NCBI RefSeq assembly: GCF_023278565.1
Contig: NC_064676.1
Coordinates: forward strand, 6,634,001-6,698,000
DNA: 64,000 nucleotides
Reading direction: 5' to 3'
Origin: Colletotrichum lupini
Lineage: Eukaryota > Ascomycota > Sordariomycetes > Glomerellales > Glomerellaceae
The translations under genes and the position numbers were made by a program. Positions 45,326 through 56,424 of the stretch are shown here, in pieces. The notes below the pieces were generated by a model. The model was not told the DNA's origin. It did no database searches and saw only the letters and a list, made by a program, of their open reading frames with translations. Position 1 is the first letter of the stretch, and each line of letters opens with the position of its first letter.

Positions 45326-47727
45326 ATGCATGTCCTCCTTGGTGAAACGAAAGAGGCCATATCACACCAAACACAACAGCAAGAGAGGCGCCATGAAAAT
45401 GGCAAGAGTGAAGAATGTCTTCGCGAGCTCTTCCAGACGAACCCAAAAGATGATAAAGAACGGATAATCCGCAGAAAGGACAATACTCTTACCCTTTTCA
45501 AATCATCATACGAATGGATTCTAAATGCTGAGGAGTTTCAACGCTGGCGGACCGACCCTGAAAGCCGCCGGCTCTGGATCAGAGGGGATCCAGGCAAGGG
45601 AAAAACGATGCTTCTTTGTGGTATCATTGAAGAGCTAGAAAAAAGCGATCCGCGTCCGCTATGCTACTTTTTCTGCCAAGCTACAGTGCCAGCGTTGGAT
45701 AACGCAACGTCCGTCCTTCGGTCCCTAGTTCTTCAACTGGCTCAGAAGTATCCCTGGCTCCGAAACCAGGTCTTGGCTGTGTATGAGAAGGGCGGCAAAG
45801 CTCGTTTCAATGATCACAACGCTTGGGGCACTATGTATGAGCTGCTCAATTCTATGCTCAGCGACCCACAATTGGATGGCGTTTTGTTGATTGTGGATGC
45901 GCTCGACGAATGCACAACAGATCGTCCCAAGCTGCTTCAGTTCATCAAGAATCTCTCGACAATTTCCCGCGCTAAAGTCATTATCTCGAGTCGAAAGTGG
46001 AACGAGATTGGCGAGGTGCTCGGCGAGGAGAATACAAACGGGTCCACTATTACCCTCGAATTACACGACGATCTGATCTCCAAAGCGGTCCATTCGTACA
46101 TCGACCGAGAGGTTGAAGAGCTGGCTAGCTGCAAAAAGCTCGACGAAGAAACCTGCTCGAAAGTCCGCGTATACCTGAGAAATCAATCACAGAATACGTT
46201 CCTTTGGGTCTCCTTAGTTTGTCAAGCTCTTCTTGATGGCGTCGTCAAGAAGCATAACATCATGAAGGTGCTTGAGACATTTCCGCCTGGACTCGATGCA
46301 TTTTATGAGCGAATGATCAGTTCGTTGCCCTCTCTGGATGAAGATTTGTATAAAGAGATACTGTCTGTCATGCCGATCCTTAAACGACCCGTTACGATCG
46401 AGGAACTTCTTCCCCTCCTCCATTCACATTTCAGTTGTGATACGGAATCTTTGGTAGAAGTCATCGAGTTATGTGGGTCTTTCTTGAACATCCAAGCAGA
46501 GAAGATTTACTTTGTGCATCAGTCGGCTTTGGAATTCCTGAAAAGCAGTGCTTCAAAGCTTTCCACCGTTGCAGAGCGACACAAGTCCCTTTTTTTTATC
46601 TCTATGGATGTCCTCAACAGACCTGGACATCTCAAACGCAACATATACGATTTGAAAGAGCTCAGTACAGGCGTGGCGGAGATCCATACCCCTGACCCCG
46701 ATCCTTTGTGTGCTTTGCAGTACTTCTGCACCTATTGGGTAGACCACTTGGCAGATTGGGTCTGTCAGGAAAGGATAGCAATGGGAAAGCCGATGCTACA
46801 AGAGGACCGTGTCATTTCCGAGGTTAGCGGCTTCCTCAGGAGAAAATTTCTCAACTGGATAGAGGCACTTAGCCTCCTTCGCCAAATACAACAGGCCCTA
46901 CAAGCCATCCAAAACCTGCAGGTTCTATTCGTAAGTCGAATTTCGTTATTTTAGTATACCATGTTCCCTGACTAACAATGGTCCAGAACCGAAATCCAAA
47001 CTCAATCGAACAAGGCCTATCAGCTTTTCTTGATGACGCGAATCGATTTCTACTGTACCACAGAGTGGTGATTGAGAATACCCCTTTACAGCTCTATGCT
47101 TCAGCTCTGCTGTTTAGCCCCAAACAAAGCATTGTGAAGGAGCAATTTCGGGATGAAGCGCCTGACTGGGTTACAATTACGCCTGGCCTGGAAGCAACAT
47201 GGAATGCGTGCTTGCAGACATTAGAAGGTGATACGAATTATGTAGATGGTGGCTGCACCATAGCCTACTCCCCCGATGGGGAGTGGCTTGTTACTCGTTA
47301 TTTCGACGGCACTGTGAAGCTTTGGCATGCGAAGAGCGGCACCTGCACGCACACAGTCAGCACGCACGGCGAGGGGGATGAACTATACAGTCAGAGCAAG
47401 CCATGTGGGTCAACGTCAGTGGCTTTTTCAGCAGACGGCAAATCATTTGTATCATGCCTCTTTGACGGTGTCGTGAAGGTCTGGGATAGAGTCACAGGCC
47501 GTTGCACCCACCAGCTTGAACCACATTCATCTGACGCCGACGCAATGACCATCTCGTCAGATGGGTCCACGGTTGCATTGTATGTTCGAGGTCGTATCGT
47601 CATACGGAGTACGAAAGGGATATTTCCTACTCGCACCATCGAGTGTCATCCTGAACAGGGCGAAGTTGACTCTATAGCGTTGAACGCAAATGGCCAGTGG
47701 ATCGCTTTAGGATCAACAAATCATCTA
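45326..47727 (+). CDS. NLR-type gene, NACHT ATPase and first WD40 repeats (broken by Fot1-type element B)
   Basis: This part has the NACHT P-loop GDPGKGKT (residues 87-94 from the ATG at 45326) and Walker B LLIVDALDE (about 187-195). The run-up SYEWILNAEEFQRW is typical of fungal NACHT-NLRs. The frame is open back to 45299, after a CTAG acceptor. Intron 46931-46986 (56 bp, GTAAGT, CTAAC, CAG) joins phase 0. WD40 repeats then begin (DGTVKLWHAKSGTCTHTV, DGVVKVWDRVTGRCTHQL). Codon CTA at 47725-47727 is the last before the transposon; read-through stops at TAG 47731. Fungal NACHT-WD40 NLRs act in heterokaryon incompatibility and innate recognition; that role is inferred here. The WD repeats are diverged, not the near-identical kind of HET-E. 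Confidence 0.82.
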
Positions 47728-49627
47728 AGTTAGAACACCCCTATTCGGCCACCCCCCCCCCCCCCCCCCCATTCGGCCACCCTATTAAAAGTAGGTCTAG
47801 GCACATCGCTACTAACTATAGTTAATTAATTAACTACCTTTTACTACTACTATAATATAATTACTACCCTTACTAAGTAATTCGACCTTTACGGTTTAAT
47901 TAAGACTAATTAAATACTTATTAACGTCTTCTTAAGCCCTCTTTATATTTTTAATATTAGCGAACTTAGTATTTAGGTCTATTTAAATACTCTTTTTTTT
48001 CCTAAGAGCTATATACTTAACTCTAGCTTTTAGAACTCGAACTTATTATTAAAATAAAGCTAATAAAAAGGACTTTTTATTAAAGGCTTTTTTAACTTTA
48101 TAGAAAAGTAGACGTTAAGTATTATAATTAAGCCTAAGCTTTATAAATAGCTTTAGTTACTTATAAAGATCGCTAGTTTTTTTTAAGAGTTAACTAGTTA
48201 ATAATAAACGCTATAGAGGTCTAATTAACGACTTTAGTAATATTAATAATTATTTACTTAGTATTAGTAATATTATTTAATAATATAACTAGGCTAGATA
48301 ATACTATAGGATTATTAAGAAATATAGCTATATTAAGTAGCTATAGGCTAGTTACTCTCTAATTACTTTATATATTATTCCTTATTAAACTAAGTAAATA
48401 AGTAATAATATAATAAGCTAAAAAGTACTACTTTTTAATAATAGTAAAATTATTTATTATATCCTCTTTACTAAGCTCCTTTTTATAATAAGTTTTAATA
48501 AAACTAAAAATAGTTATATTTAATAACTAGAGGATATAGGAGGTATATAATAATAAGAATAATAAATAGACGTTATTAATATAGTACTTTTATATAAATT
48601 CAATTATTATATAACTCCTATACTTATTTAGAATTAATAATCGAGGCTCTAGCTATAAGTTAGGTCCCCTAGTTAGGGGGGGCTTAGTTTATAATAAAAA
48701 GACTACCCTTAATTATATAAGGGTAGTTTAGTTTATAATCTACTTATTATTTATTATTATAAACTCCTAACTATTAAAATTTTTAAAATTAAGGGGGAAC
48801 TATTACTATTAAACCGACTTTTTTTTATAAATTAGTAATAATTTAATAGCTTTATTATTAATAAAGATATACTTAATAATAAAGATTTAAGAACGTAATC
48901 TAAGCTCTTTTTTTTATATTACGTTAGTCTTAGTTATATTTAAAACTAGCTTATTAAATCCCTTATTCTTAAGGATATTAGTCTTATTTATATTATATTT
49001 ATCAACTTATTTAATATCCTTAATTTCTAGGATATTAAATAATCAGAACTAAGGCCTAATTACTTTAATAAATACTCTATTAATATACTTTAAATTTATA
49101 AAACGACTTTTTTAAACCTTAATAAATAAGTTCTATTTTAAAAAAGTATCTATTTATCTCTTTTTAAAAGGATAATTATCTCCCTAGGCTTATAGAACTT
49201 ACTTAGCGAATTTTTTAACTTATTCGTAAATTAATATAATTCTTAGAGTATACTAAATACGAACTTATTTAGCTAGCTTATTTTCTTATTAAAAAGGAAG
49301 CTTTTATTAATTAATAAAAATAATTACCCTAGCTTATTAACCTCGTTAATAATTCCGAAATATACTTTTTAAAATACCGAACTTAATTAAGGCTCTCTTA
49401 ACTAAAGTACTATTTTTAATTACTTTGAGCGCTTAAATAACTTTATTTTTAGTATACGATACTATAGTATAATAAAAAATATATATATTAAAAAGAAATT
49501 CGTTTAGATAATAATTATAATTATTATAGTAGTTTGTAAATTAAGGGTAGGATTTTAATTAGGGGGGCTGGGAGGGATTTTTGGGGTAGCCGAATGGGGG
49601 GGGTGGCCGAATGGGGGTGTTCCGACT
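47728..49627 (-). mobile_element. Fot1/pogo-type DNA transposon B, RIPped, inside the NLR WD40 region
   Basis: The element is 1900 bp with ~27-bp TIRs (left AGTTAGAACACCCCTATTCG, right reverse-complement AGTCGGAACACCCCCATTCG; all mismatches are C/T or G/A) and a TA duplication (47726-47727, 49628-49629). The GGCCACC-containing subterminal motif is repeated at both ends. On the left the two copies are separated by a run of 19 C (47752-47770). The interior is homologous to element A at 24588-26457 in the same orientation, with clear divergence and different TIRs, so it is a separate subfamily. No transposase frame survives. Confidence 0.87.
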
Positions 49628-49629
49628 TA

Positions 49630-51258
49630 CTCGGGATTTTCGATGTATCGACAGGGGGGTACCAACAGATATACACGGATCACCGGGCAGTCACTGTGGC
49701 TTGGTCGCCGGATGGAGCCTGGGTTGCGTCAGGTGGCAGCTCCATCACTGAAAGGTGCCCCATTGTGGAGATCTGGGAAAGACGAACTGGAAAGTCGGTT
49801 CTGAAGATCAAATATGAGGAACCAAACAGGCCAGAGTGGACAGACGTTCCCAGCTATATGGATATATCAGCCGACAAAAGGTTCCTAGCAGCAGGCTCTC
49901 GAATCGACATATGCGTGTGGAACACGTCAACTCGTGCTTTGACGTGGGTGATGTCCAATTCCCACATAGACAATATATACTCAATATGCTTTTCACCAAA
50001 CGCTCAGCGAATCATTTCGGCATCCTATGCATCAACAATCAAAGTCTGGGACTTATCAATAATCGGAGAGGCCGTACCCAACTTTCCAGATGATCACGCG
50101 ACAAATTTAGTCTGTGCCGATGAGGATCACTTTGCGGCATATTACCCCGAAATGAAGAAAATCAGACTTTGGGGCAGACGACCCAATATACCGGAGTCAA
50201 GTTTCTACGAGGAGCATGTGTCTGCTATCGCACTCTCTCAAGACAGCCAGCAACTTGCATTGACTACTTTTGATAAGACCACGATCACGATTTGGAACAT
50301 AAGTACCCGCGCTATCACGATCAGAGTCTGTGGTCGTACAGAGCACATTTGCTTCGATGCGCGTGACTCTGAAGAGAGCGTTTGCCAACGAAGACATTGG
50401 GACGATGAAGTAGCTGATGACGACTACGTCGAAAGACAAAGAAAAAGGTTTAAGAGAATGCCTAAAATTGACTCTTTGACCTTTCGGAATGCGTCTCAGC
50501 TTTTTTCAAGTTTGGGGGGTTTGATCAAGATCTGGAAGACATCTAACGGCAGCTGCTCGCACACCATCGCCTCCGGTCATAGCTTTGCTACAGATATCAC
50601 CTTTTCGAGCCAAGGCCAAAGATTTGCTTGCCTAGCATCTGATGGCCAAGGGATCTGGAAAGGCGTCATCCAGGTCTGGGACGTCGTTACAAAGCAGTGC
50701 ATTTCAACGCTTTCTTTAGAACAACCTTCAATCTGCTATATCAGATCTCTGAGCTTCTCAGCAGATATGCAACAGCTTGCGTTTTCTTTACACCACGGTA
50801 TGAAAAGCTATCCATTTTATCTTATAGTAATTGTTTTATGGGACCTGAAGTCTGAATCTCTTATACGTACGTTCATAAGCGACAAATTTCCATTCATCGG
50901 AGTAAGGTTTGACACCAGATTTGTTAATCGTTTACATACTGAGTACGGCTTTATCGATATAAGTAACTCTCTGGGTGTGAGTAGCTCGGATTCTATCCAC
51001 GCAGGCTCTAGAATCTCAGGAGAAGACCTGGAACAAACACTAGATTCAGAGAGGTCGGAAGCAATGCCCTTCTTCCGCGGGTATGGTCTCAGCCGCGATC
51101 GAGAATGGATCGTGCGTGACGGGAAACGGTTGTTATGGATCCCTCCAGATTTCAGACGCCCTGATAATGTCGACGACATCATTCCCGGTATAGATGGATT
51201 GAGTATCATATGGCTGAGAGGCAGCCGAGATCCAGTACGAATGTACTTTACAGAATAA
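49630..51258 (+). CDS. NLR-type gene, remaining WD40 repeats and C-terminus
   Basis: The frame continues exactly from codon 47725-47727: CAT CTA, then CTC GGG ATT TTC. The region holds further WD40 blades, for example VTVAWSPDGAWVASGG, ICFSPNAQRIISASYASTIKVWD, ALSQDSQQLALTTFDKTTITIWN and DITFSSQGQRFACLASD. A divergent C-terminal segment ends MYFTE at 51258. Without its 5' part this open frame has no proper start; the ATG at 49594 lies inside the transposon. It is therefore part of a disrupted gene, not a separate one. Confidence 0.8.
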   Translation, partial: LGIFDVSTGGYQQIYTDHRAVTVAWSPDGAWVASGGSSITERCPIVEIWERRTGKSVLKIKYEEPNRPEWTDVPSYMDISADKRFLAAGSRIDICVWNTSTRALTWVMSNSHIDNIYSICFSPNAQRIISASYASTIKVWDLSIIGEAVPNFPDDHATNLVCADEDHFAAYYPEMKKIRLWGRRPNIPESSFYEEHVSAIALSQDSQQLALTTFDKTTITIWNISTRAITIRVCGRTEHICFDARDSEESVCQRRHWDDEVADDDYVERQRKRFKRMPKIDSLTFRNASQLFSSLGGLIKIWKTSNGSCSHTIASGHSFATDITFSSQGQRFACLASDGQGIWKGVIQVWDVVTKQCISTLSLEQPSICYIRSLSFSADMQQLAFSLHHGMKSYPFYLIVIVLWDLKSESLIRTFISDKFPFIGVRFDTRFVNRLHTEYGFIDISNSLGVSSSDSIHAGSRISGEDLEQTLDSERSEAMPFFRGYGLSRDREWIVRDGKRLLWIPPDFRRPDNVDDIIPGIDGLSIIWLRGSRDPVRMYFTE

Positions 51259-51753
51259 GGCTAGATTACTTGTTAGAAGAAATTGCTCAGAAAAGCACCT
51301 GAGTTAATGATAGGTGAAAACCGAGATTGCTTGCACTCATCCTGCTCACCTTGCTCACCCTAATTATACCGTCCTCAAGGCGGCGGATGACCTGGCTATA
51401 TTGCTGGCTCCAGAATCTCTAAATCCTTCGGGCCGCCGGACGTCCCACGGCGTGACTCATCAACAGGCTTCGATGCGATGAACACATATAGCTAAGTCAG
51501 TAACAAAGAAGGTGCAGCGATAAAGGATTAATCGTAACACTCCGCCTTAATCTATTTCTCTTTCATTTTGATTCCCAATATGACGTCTCGAGACCAAGCA
51601 CCAGCGGTGATCCAGCGCCGTCCCCTAAACACTTCACCATCAGCCCGCCTAAACTCCTACAACCACCACGCATTAGCTCCATGACTCGAAGAGACGGGCT
51701 GCTTGACTCCTTCTTATCTAGACCGGAGAGAGAAAGGAATCGCACCATTCAAT
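51259..51753. other. Intergenic and uncertain 5' end of the next gene
   Basis: An ATG at 51580 opens a frame in the same phase as the next gene, but it meets TGA at 51673-51675 before reaching it. If an intron or a sequence error removes that TGA, the next gene starts at 51580. No donor/acceptor pair stands out. CT-rich sequence at 51545-51575 would suit a leader. Confidence 0.4.
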
Positions 51754-52824
51754 ATGGGTCGCTGGTTGACGCCGCATATTCAGGAGTGCATGCTGAATCC
51801 ATCTGCAGCAATCCACCACTTCACCAAAGCTGAAGTCCGCGGACTTTTAGAAATTGCAGCTAGACTAAATCATAAATTGGCGAAAGCTGACAAGAGTCAA
51901 TCTCTGAGTGGACTGGCAGCAGAGATGGAGCAAAAACCTAAGAGTCTCCAGGACGCCACATCGGCTGGGTACTTCATTCGTATAAGTCACTGCAGCCCCA
52001 AAGACGCTGATGGAGGAAATCTTCAACCTGTTAATAACATGCGCGAAGCACTCGTGAAGCTTGTTTCTTCAAAAAGGACCGTCCAGGCACTTCTGAGCCT
52101 GTTCTATCAGTTTGGTCAGAATGGGAAATTCTCAGATAACCAGCTTTACTTCTTCCCGTACTACGCCGACCTCAACCGCTTGAGCGAGTGGCGATGCTAC
52201 ATCAAGAGAAGCCACATTGTCGCCATCAGCCAGAGCAGGTTCTATCAGCCAAATCACGCCGGCATCACAGACGAGATGCTGGGTAGGCTGGCATCTCAAG
52301 CGCGGCACCTCTGGTCACGAATCGCACCTGATCTGAACTTCAAGAGCTGCATCCTAGATGTCTACGCAGAGGTCCTCGATCCCGAGTTCGAGGTTAAGCT
52401 CATTAAGATTAACCCCTGGGGAGCTCACTCCGGCTCAGGCAGCTTACTCTTTCACTGGCTCGATGACGTGGAAATCCTTGATCCTCAACAGCACCACAGC
52501 ACGACTATGATAAGACTCGTTGAAGCAGGCGAGGCGAAAGCCCTCACGCGCGATGAGGCGTTTCAGATTGGTCGAGGTGGGATTATTGAGGACGAGCTGC
52601 GATGTTTGAGGGAGAGAGGGCTTAAGTGGGTTCTGGAGGATGATAGACATGCTGAGTTTATGGGTTTGCCGGTGCCGGATGGGCAGTCTGGGCTTACGAC
52701 GAGGAAGGATGGTCTTGAAATCTTTCGGAAAGGATTAGACGGGGAGGTCACGGGGGTCAGGCCGACGAATCACCCGCGATTCCTCAAGTTGAAAAGGGCA
52801 TATGAAGCTAGCCGTTGGAGTTAG
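51754..52824 (+). CDS. Cdc123/D123 family protein (ATP-grasp-like, eIF2 assembly factor family), 356 aa
   Basis: D123-family hallmarks appear in order: FIRISHCSPKDAD, EWRCYIKRSHIVAISQSRFYQ, then CILDVYAEVLDPEF and VKLIKINPWG. In the family these form an ATP-grasp active site, and Cdc123 promotes assembly of the eIF2 complex. The ATG at 51754 is the first in frame before the conserved part. The N-terminal region differs from canonical Cdc123 (no clear W-Y..F motif), and the start may lie at 51580. This may therefore be a paralogue and not the essential housekeeping copy. It is convergent with the next gene. Confidence 0.75.
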   Translation: MGRWLTPHIQECMLNPSAAIHHFTKAEVRGLLEIAARLNHKLAKADKSQSLSGLAAEMEQKPKSLQDATSAGYFIRISHCSPKDADGGNLQPVNNMREALVKLVSSKRTVQALLSLFYQFGQNGKFSDNQLYFFPYYADLNRLSEWRCYIKRSHIVAISQSRFYQPNHAGITDEMLGRLASQARHLWSRIAPDLNFKSCILDVYAEVLDPEFEVKLIKINPWGAHSGSGSLLFHWLDDVEILDPQQHHSTTMIRLVEAGEAKALTRDEAFQIGRGGIIEDELRCLRERGLKWVLEDDRHAEFMGLPVPDGQSGLTTRKDGLEIFRKGLDGEVTGVRPTNHPRFLKLKRAYEASRWS

Positions 52825-53167
52825 CAGCAAGGCTAGGGGCGTTTGACTGTGTCTAATCTTCGAAGCCAAAAGTTGTCGTTTTCAGGGTTTAAAGAATCTG
52901 GAATCATGGATGAGGTATAGGTGCGCAGCATAATGAGAAACTCAATTCCGGTCTTCTGAAGGTATCTGTCTATCTCAATCGTCTCAACGACTCTCAATAT
53001 CACCCGATTGCCTCAGAGTATTCGAATTCTCCAAATCGTTTCTCGCTCTCATCCCGTGTGTATGAAGTTCTCAAAGTAATCTGATTGCACGCTGTGTTCA
53101 ACTGTCAGTCTCTGAACAAGGTGAAAGATGAAATAAACTCACAGCAGAAAGTGCGATCAACCGGGTT
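52825..53167. other. Intergenic, between convergent 3' ends
   Basis: This 343-bp stretch lies between two converging genes. No open frame or RNA signal is seen; it presumably holds both 3' UTRs. Confidence 0.5.
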
Positions 53168-54742
53168 CTAATTTCGCTCGGCCGGGAAGCCAAGTGCCTG
53201 CTCGATGCCTTGTGTCGAACTGGCTACTGAGACCTCGCCCTTCGGGGCGTTGAGACCACCGTCAACGTGTTCATTGGCGACTGGGGCCTGCCCAACAAAG
53301 TCCTCGTAGGACTTGTAACCTTGGAGCAAAGTTACAAGACCCGCGGAGTTGGGATCATGGCTATGGCCATTCTCAAGGTCATAAGGCGAAGGGATTCCAG
53401 CCATCGGGTGGCCTTTGATCACTTCGTTCTTCTTGAAGTAGTCCCAATACGCGCGGAACGCCTTCTCGGTTGTGGGGGTTCCCGAGGCGCTGGCGAGCTT
53501 GAAGTATTCAATGACGGCAGTGAGATGGGCGGGCTCGATCTGCTTTCCGCAAACCTGCATCAGGTGGAAACTGGAGGAATGTTTTAGATCAACCACCTGA
53601 AGCTGAGCCTTGCGCATGCCGGTGTTCTGAGGTGCCTCCTAAGCAACCAGAAGGACGGTTTGACGAAAGTGGTTGAGGATCTCCTCATGGTTCTCATGGA
53701 GCTCCCCTGTTGGAGCAATCGCGATGGGGACTCCAGTTCGGACATACCAACGAAGACCAAGGTGGAAAAGCTTTCCGATGGGGAAGGCTTCAAAATACTG
53801 GTGTGAAGCAGGGACGTGGACCTTCTCGATTTGGCGGGTGACGCCCAGAGCCTCCAACCAACGATCCGAGAGATCGTTGATCTTGAGAGCCGGGATGACA
53901 CCGCCCTCAAGGATGAATCGACTGGGCTGAGAGACAGCCGGGTTTACCGAATTGAGAACGTGACAGTCCAGAGCGTGGCGAAGGTCGCGCACGCCCAAGT
54001 CGCGGGGTGACTTGAAGGCTCCGTTGGACTCGAGATCGTATGCCCAGACAACCACAGCGCCGAAGTAACAGGCCAGGAAGCCAGGCTTGCCAAAGCTCTG
54101 GATGCAGCTATTGAGGTTACCGGGAGAAGTATCCTTGTACGAACCGAACTTAATGGCGTCAACTCCGTGAAGTAGGCTCTTCTGGATGGGAGTCGCGATC
54201 GAGTTCAGACCGACGTGAATGATGTCAGGGTCGGAGCTATCGTTGGACTTGGCAGCCGCCTTCGCAATGGTGATCTCGTCGGTAGCAAAACGCATCTTGC
54301 CAGTCTTGCGATCCATCTGAAGGGAGATCCAGATGGGCTTAGGGTTGGATCCATCTACAGGAAGCAACGCAGCGAGAAAGTGGTTGTTAGATGGTCGACT
54401 CTCCAAGGGAAGGCTGAAGGCAGGCTTGGTCTTGGCATCTTGACGGCCCACACAGAGCCGCTCATGGAGGTCGTCAGCCTCGAGGCACTGGGCAGAGCAG
54501 TACCTGGCCGCCTTGCAGTGGCAGCGGTACTTCCGGGTGGAAGGGTTGCCACAAGCCAGGCACTGCTCGGCTTCCTGTCGCTCTTGCTGATTCTTGCAGC
54601 TGGCATAAGTGTTGGGATCGTGGAGAGCCCAGTAGCCTCCTTCACTGCCCTTCTCTGCCATCGAGTATTGCTCAATGGGGGGCAATAGGACGGTGAAGGT
54701 GACCACCGGCTTCCACAGAGACTGGCCGTGAGAAGATGACAT
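53168..54742 (-). CDS. MYND zinc-finger protein, 524 codons with one in-frame amber
   Basis: One frame runs from ATG 54742 to TAG/TAA at 53168, interrupted only by TAG at 53639-53641. The MYND finger is at residues 61-97: CLACG..., CHC, YCSAQC, then H and C (C-x2-C, C-x-C, C-x3-C, H-x3-C), a protein-protein interaction domain. The rest is a conserved-looking alpha/beta region without a known catalytic motif. A 5'-UTR intron (54744-54811, GTAAGT, TACTGAC, TTTAG) ends just before the ATG. Reading through the amber gives VLLVA-x-EAPQNTGMRKAQL, which looks coding, so the TAG (perhaps from CAG) may be a nonsense mutation, a sequence error or part of an unrecognised intron. A caller would split it into 53639-54742 and 53168-53617. 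Confidence 0.75.
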
Positions 54743-54811
54743 GCTAAAGGGATAAGGCAGTCAGTATATGAAAGAGAATTGGATGAGAGAGGGACAGCAA
54801 TGATCACTTAC

Positions 54812-55321
54812 GTCGATCGGTCAGATCGCTGAAGGCTTTTATAGTGATTGATAGATAGAATTCCGGAGACAATGATTGATAGAAGCGATCTGGTATGGGG
54901 GATGAAGTGAGATGATCAAGAACCGGTTGGCATCAAGGGAAAGGGAGGTAGGATGATGAAGGTATGGGTCGATTGAGTCGAAAATTGAGGCCGACAAGAA
55001 AGACGAGAGGATGGAAGAAGAAAAGGTGAGAAGGTGAGGGTGGGAAGATGAGATTGGGGGTATAGGTGGGAAAGGTGGAAGTTTAAAGGAATCGGGTGGT
55101 GAGAAAGGAAAGCCCTAATTCTGGAAGAAAGAGCGAAAGATGACCGTTCCAAAGGCAAGAGCGATCTTGAGGCAGAACAAAAATAACAAAAGAGGAAATC
55201 ACGGCGGTGAAGGACTATTCACATTATATTCATTATATCATATGATCACGTGCGATATCCTCAACCAAAGTCACAAGTCAGTAACTTCGATCGCTATTTG
55301 TTTCCTCAATCCTCAGGCGGT
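54812..55321. other. Intergenic; promoter of the MYND gene
   Basis: This 510-bp stretch is purine-rich on the plus strand (CT-rich on the minus strand), as expected for the leader/promoter of the minus-strand MYND gene. A GATCACGTGC site lies near 55244-55253. No gene is seen. Confidence 0.5.
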
Positions 55322-56424
55322 CTAAACAATCTTGTAGACCAGCTTCTCAGCACTCACACCACCCTTGGCCTGCAACTCAAAACCCTTATTGATATCATCC
55401 AGACCACCAAACTCCTTTTGCGGGTTCGGCTTGATGGAGCCATCCTCCAACCACTTGGGCAGAAGCCCCAGATACTTCTCCCAGAACTTCTTGTCCTCAG
55501 GCTTCTCTCCATCAATGTTATCGAAGCTTCCATACGTAAGAGCCCTTCCAAAGACCGAGTACACCAACGTGCTCTCGACCTTGACTCCCTCAGGAGCGCC
55601 AACCTCCTTCGCCTTGCGCGGCAAAATACAGACGACGTGGCCACCCTCGGGTGAGAGCGCCGTCGCGACTGCCTTTGTGGTCTCGACTTCGCTGATGGCG
55701 TCAAAGATGTGCTTCAGGTCATTCTTCGCAGCCTTCTTGACCTGCTCAATCCAGTCGGCATCGCGGTAATCGATCGCCACGTCCGCACCGAGACTCTTCA
55801 GGATCTCGTGGTTCTTCTTGCCTCCGGTCGCGATGACATACAGCCCAGCCTTCTTCGCCAGCTGAATGGCATACAATCCTACGCTACCCGTTCCGCCGTT
55901 GATCAACACCGGAAGCGCCTCCTTGCTCGGGCTCGTGGGCTCAGGAAGTCCAAGTCGCTGGAACAGCGCCTGAACAGCGGTAGCAAAGGCCAACGGAATA
56001 ACCGCGGCCTGGGAATCCGTGACGGACTCAGGGATGGGGAAGACGAGGCTGCTCTCGATGACGGCGTACTGCGCAAAGACGCCGCGGGGAGGTTCGTCGC
56101 TGGTTCCCATAACGAACCCTGCGACGCGCTGGCCTTCTTTCAGGGAGGAGCCGTTGGGGTCGGCGACGGTGCCGGCGAAGTCACAGCCGACGGTGCGGCC
56201 TGCAGGAGCGCCGGCTGTGGCTTTCCAGTCTGTTGGGTTTTGGGCTACGGCGGAGATTTTGACGAGAATTTCGCCTGGGCCGGGTTGAGGCTTAGGGACC
56301 TGGGATGGTGGTTAGTACATGAGAAAGGGGACCGGTTGAGGGGCATCTGAATGACATCATGTACCTCTTGGACTTTGGCGGTCTTGTCGCCTTGAGAGAC
56401 GAGAGCTCGGATGGTGCCTGCCAT
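55322..56424 (-). CDS. MDR-family NAD(P)-dependent oxidoreductase (quinone oxidoreductase/enoyl-reductase-like), 345 aa
   Basis: Two exons, 56365-56424 and 55322-56299, are joined by a 65-bp intron (GTACAT, CTAAC, CAG) between codons. The start is MAGTIRALVSQGDK in a good context. The GroES-like half holds PQPGPGEILVKISAVAQNP and GCDFAGTV. The Rossmann nucleotide-binding motif is NGGTGSVGLYAIQLAKKAG. The cysteine/histidine zinc ligands of alcohol dehydrogenases are absent, so this is the zinc-free branch (quinone reductase or ToxD/trans-enoyl-reductase-like). No biosynthetic cluster surrounds it. The frame stays open upstream to ATG 56658, adding 78 residues rich in Ser/Arg that could be a mitochondrial presequence. 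Confidence 0.88.

Noticed and set aside
47752..47770. 19-base C run as a possible biological regulatory G-quadruplex
   Set aside because: It lies inside the transposon end between two TIR-like motifs and could be slippage or an assembly artefact; no other evidence of function.
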